Shown piece after piece: positions 61,035-64,000 of a stretch of DNA of 64,000 nucleotides. A program made the position numbers and the translations under genes. Below the pieces are notes generated by a model, which worked only from the letters and a program-made list of their open reading frames with translations, searched no databases and was not told where the DNA came from. The stretch is from Physcomitrium patens. Taxonomy: Eukaryota; Streptophyta; Bryopsida; Funariales; Funariaceae. The stretch spans positions 11,915,310 through 11,979,309 of the forward strand of contig NC_037275.1 of NCBI RefSeq assembly GCF_000002425.4. Direction: 5' to 3'. Within the stretch, counting starts at the first letter, position 1, and each line of letters opens with the position of its first letter.

Positions 61035-63134
61035 AATTATCCTGCGTACCTGCATTGTTTAATGTTTTGGAATCAGTCAAAGGGCTTCAATGATTTATGT
61101 GCCACATGTGGATCAGCTGCGGCACTTATTTTCATTCTTTATAAACTTCACGTACTGTGGCCACGACACGCTTTGGTTGCCTTAGCTTGATGTCCCACAC
61201 CATGGCAACGAGAGTGGAGGTTTACACGTGACTGACCCACGTTAACAAATCAGAATTCACTACACGAGAATAAATTAAACAATAAGGTCAGAAAAGATAA
61301 CCCCGTAGCGCAAGAAAGGCAAAGAATAAAAGGGCTGCCAATTCCGCGAGGTTCGTTGAACACCCAGAGTGTCAAATTCGTCGTACAAAGGCTCCAGGAC
61401 AAATTTCAAAATACAGAGAATAGTATGAAAAAGCAGAAGCAGATATAACTCTGAGGAAAATTCCCCAAGAGCAATTTCCATCTATGTTCAAAAATTGCGC
61501 AGGAGCACACGCGCTTGGATACAAGCAGCGAGAGAAGCTACCCTAAAGACTGCTTACCGAACAATCCGCCAGGAGGACCAAATTCGGCAACAGTGTGAGA
61601 ATAAGCAGAGACTGCGGCAGATTGACTTCACTAAGTAACTAAACAAGAACTTTAACGAAATCCTGAAATTCAAGAGCTACGCACCACCCAACACAGACAA
61701 CCCAAGTAAACGAACTAGTTTCATCAAGAAGAAGCTGGTTGTGCCTGTAGGTGATATCAACAAACCACAAATGTGCACAAATCCTCCAAAATCACATCCC
61801 TCAGCAACAGATACCACCTGGGTGCAAGGCGAAAAGCCTCCAGCAAGCAGGTCTATGGCAGAAAACCCTCAAAGACTGAACATTCCAACTGATGCATCCC
61901 GAAACACCACCACCGAGGAACAATCGGCTACCCGAAAGCTCTAGGACTACAAGAAACTCTTCAAAACAACCAATTCTCCACAAACAGACCCAAAAACTGC
62001 CTCAACTCAATGAACATGACCATATCCAAGGGGGCGGGGCGGCAAGTGACCCTCCCAAGAAGAAAACTTTTCCAAACGAAAGCTGCCACCAAAATGGGAG
62101 AGGAGACTCGACAAAAAGACAAGATTCATACCGAAGATTCAGATTCAAGTAATTGCTGATTCAGATTCAGAGGTCCCGGGGATTTCGACCGCGGCTATGG
62201 AAGCAACCATGAAGAGGAAACCACGTGGAGACGCATACAACCTGGTCGCCATACTTTCACAAGGTGGGCTGCAATTGCGAGCAACTACGAGCTTTGGATG
62301 AACAGAGCGATGCAAACACTGGCCGTGTAGACGAGCCCTCACACTTATGCAGTGTTCGCGTTGATTAACCATCCAAGTGGATGTGGGCGGAAGCCAAGTC
62401 ATTGAAGACACAGTAACCTTGCCACACGCAACAAAAAGTAGGTGTAAGAAAACGATAGAAAAATACTCACAAATAAGTTTTGCATTAGAAAAGCTCTTTG
62501 CAACAAACAAGTAGAGTAATTTCAAGTATATTTGAATTTGGGGCTAAAAGGAGAAAATTTAATCTTTGCAAAAGAAGAAGACTTTTTCTTTGAAAGTTAA
62601 AATTTCAAATATGTGATTCCTAATCTAAGCTTATTTAGATCAAATGCCTTAGCTTTTGTTTTGACCTCACCCAAAGAATATCAAACCTATGAATCAGTTT
62701 ATGTTAATACACACCATTGGTTTTTCTACCCATATAAATACTTACAACATTTTTAAAGATTGATTGCAAGGTAAATAAGAAGTTACATCCACTAAAAAAA
62801 TAAATTTTTATAGACTTTATAAAGATGCATGCATATTAAGTTGGCAATCACCAATTAAAATGTAGCAACAATAAGATCTAGGTATATTAGTAAATGCAAC
62901 AAGGATTCTAAGACCAATTGCAATGTTTGAGCAATTAGTATTTTGTGCACTCATTTCAATTGTTTCATTTACGTATTAGAATTCAAAGACCTCTCAACCT
63001 CGAGCTTACATTATCAAGATAAACTCTTTGCTTTATCATCTTATGTGTTTCTTAATCTTGAGTTCTTCAACTAGCAACATGACCTAGGAAACTAAATCCT
63101 TCAAACTTTGGCACGAGTTGGTAGATTATGATGC
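61035..63134. other. Upstream flank of the phosphatase gene and intergenic DNA
   Basis: Moderate GC to about 62400, likely promoter and 5' UTR of the phosphatase; AT-rich after that. ORFs at 61741-62152 (+) and 62145-62525 (-) show no domain. Nothing further supported. Confidence 0.4.
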
Positions 63135-63708
63135 TGTTACGGCCATAATCATGTAAGCTAATAATTACATATAGAAATACGTAGAAGTAAGTAAAAGTAG
63201 ATAAAAGTAAGTTAATTCTATAATATTTAATATAGAAGCTTCTTAGAAACTTCCTAGATACTACTTTGACTTCATAGGTGTCTTTAATTGACTTTTTGGA
63301 TTAGAAACGTGGTCAACAAGTTGGCCATGTGCCACACATGTTGTTAGCTTGAAGATCAAGCTAACTATGTGGCCCACACATAGAAAAACTTGCCTTGTAA
63401 GTCAAGGCATGTGCCCTACAAAGTCAACACCTATTGGAGGTCCTATAGAACGTCGCCACGTAGCTCTTAGTTAGATAGTATATATAGAGACAAGAGTGAA
63501 GGCTTCTTCACTCTTGTTAACTCCTTTCTTGCTTCTAGTCCAGGTTCAAGAGTCTTTAGTTTCTTGTCTTGTGGCAATAGCCATTCCAGTTTCCTTTTAA
63601 TATACCTACTTGTTTATATTTTGACTTATTATATCAAGATAGCCTTTTTGTGTATATTTTCCCTCATCGAGTCTTTGTCCTTCACAGATTGACAAGAGTA
63701 CACTTACA
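63135..63708 (+). repeat. 5' LTR (family A)
   Basis: Starts TGTTACGGCCATAATC and ends ACACTTACA (TGT...ACA termini). It contains GAAGCTTCTTAGAAACTTCC at about 63235, a TATA box TATATATAG near 63480, and a perfect 12-bp stem hairpin at 63490-63517. Alignable with the copy at 7744-8240. Confidence 0.82.
63490..63517 (+). other. Hairpin just downstream of the LTR TATA box
   Basis: ACAAGAGTGAAG and CTTCACTCTTGT form a perfect 12-bp inverted repeat with loop GCTT. The copy at 8078-8103 forms the same stem with CAAGAATGAAG/CTTCATTCTTG, loop CCTT. The G-C pair has become A-T with pairing kept. It would lie at the very start of the element RNA. Confidence 0.75.
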
Positions 63709-63722
63709 ATATCAGAGCTTTG
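63709..63722 (+). promoter_or_regulatory. Primer binding site, initiator tRNA-Met type
   Basis: TATCAGAGC directly follows the LTR end. It matches TGGTATCAGAGC, the common complement of plant initiator tRNA-Met used to prime reverse transcription, lacking the first bases. Confidence 0.65.
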
Positions 63723-63897
63723 TTTTTCTTGAGTAAGAGTGGATTACCCCTTTCTCTTGATAAGACATAAGCATATTAGAAGTTTGCGGATTACCCACTT
63801 CTAAACTGATATTGTTCTTAGTATCTTCTTTGTTATCAAGTCTTTCTTTTCTTTTGTCTTGAGTAGTATCAAACAAATTTTTCTTCTTAGTGTCATT

Positions 63898-64000
63898 ATG
63901 GCAGAGCTTATTGAAATGAAGAGTGCAATGGCACAAATGCAAGAGCAAATGAGGGAGTTAATGCTTGTGATGTATCAACTCAATTCACCAACACATGAAA
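63898..64000 (+). CDS. Gag N-terminus of a chromovirus (partial, runs off the window)
   Basis: ATG at 63898 opens a frame that stays open to the window edge: MAELIEMKSAMAQMQEQMRE, then a Leu/Met-rich helical stretch. Heptad-like spacing of Met/Leu suggests a coiled coil, as in the N-termini of other gypsy gag proteins, including the one starting at 43468. The start lies 190 bp after the LTR, behind a leader. Only 34 residues are visible. Confidence 0.55.
   Translation, partial: MAELIEMKSAMAQMQEQMRELMLVMYQLNSPTHE

Larger units (their letters stand above)
63135..64000 (+). mobile_element. 5' end of a family A chromovirus (LTR, primer site, gag start)
   Basis: A 574-bp LTR (63135-63708), a primer binding site at 63710-63718, a leader of about 180 bp and the beginning of gag at 63898. 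It continues beyond the window. It is homologous in its LTR to 7744-8240 and looks less decayed (canonical TGTTACGG start and CTTACA end). Confidence 0.8.

Noticed and set aside
1..64000. tRNA, rRNA or other structured RNA genes
   Set aside because: I looked for TTCGA-type T-arm words and other hallmarks and found no candidate with a complete cloverleaf; a covariance-model scan would be needed to exclude them.

Overview
The window is nuclear DNA from a land plant, most likely a moss of the Physcomitrium type. The evidence is short-exon, GT-AG spliced plant genes with moderate GC, separated by long AT-rich tracts of decayed Ty3/gypsy chromoviruses. The plant assignment is firm; the moss assignment is an inference from overall composition and was not tested.

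Layout. 1-2.5 kb: a decayed Ty3/gypsy element, + strand. 4.3-8.2 kb: a second gypsy element (protease to chromodomain) with a recognisable 3' LTR. 8.5-11.4 kb: AT-rich, with a minisatellite at 9.05-9.4 kb. 12.1-15.05 kb: a complete six-exon purple acid phosphatase. 19.2-19.6 kb: an intronless GLUTAMINE DUMPER-like membrane protein. 22.75-26.5 kb (-): a multi-exon DUF1995 (LPA3-like) plastid gene with a probable frameshift. 27.4-28.7 kb (-): 60S acidic ribosomal protein P1. 30.36-31.46 kb (-): an intronless sugar-phosphate/phosphate translocator. 34.4-45.6 kb: a TE block in which a - strand chromovirus (38045-44133, two LTRs, 5-bp target-site duplication) sits inside older repeats. 47.4-50.1 kb (-): two tandem paralogues of an unrecognised, probably plastid-targeted protein. 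51.6-53.9 kb: RNase P/MRP subunit Rpp30. 55.5-58.1 kb (-): a GT31 hydroxyproline O-galactosyltransferase-like pseudogene. 59.6-61.0 kb (-): a five-exon atypical dual-specificity phosphatase (PFA-DSP/OCA type). 63.1 kb to the end: the 5' LTR, primer site and gag start of another chromovirus of the same LTR family as the one at 7.7-8.2 kb.

The host genes are unrelated housekeeping or metabolic genes and do not form a pathway. I found no multi-gene novel system. The signals I consider most worth following are: (a) the - strand chromovirus LTRs carry a heat-shock-element array and a variable 30-bp repeat; (b) the LTRs carry a hairpin just downstream of the TATA box, with a compensated base change between copies; (c) the tandem plastid paralogues share a C-terminal signature I do not recognise; (d) the galactosyltransferase pseudogene has three in-frame stops.
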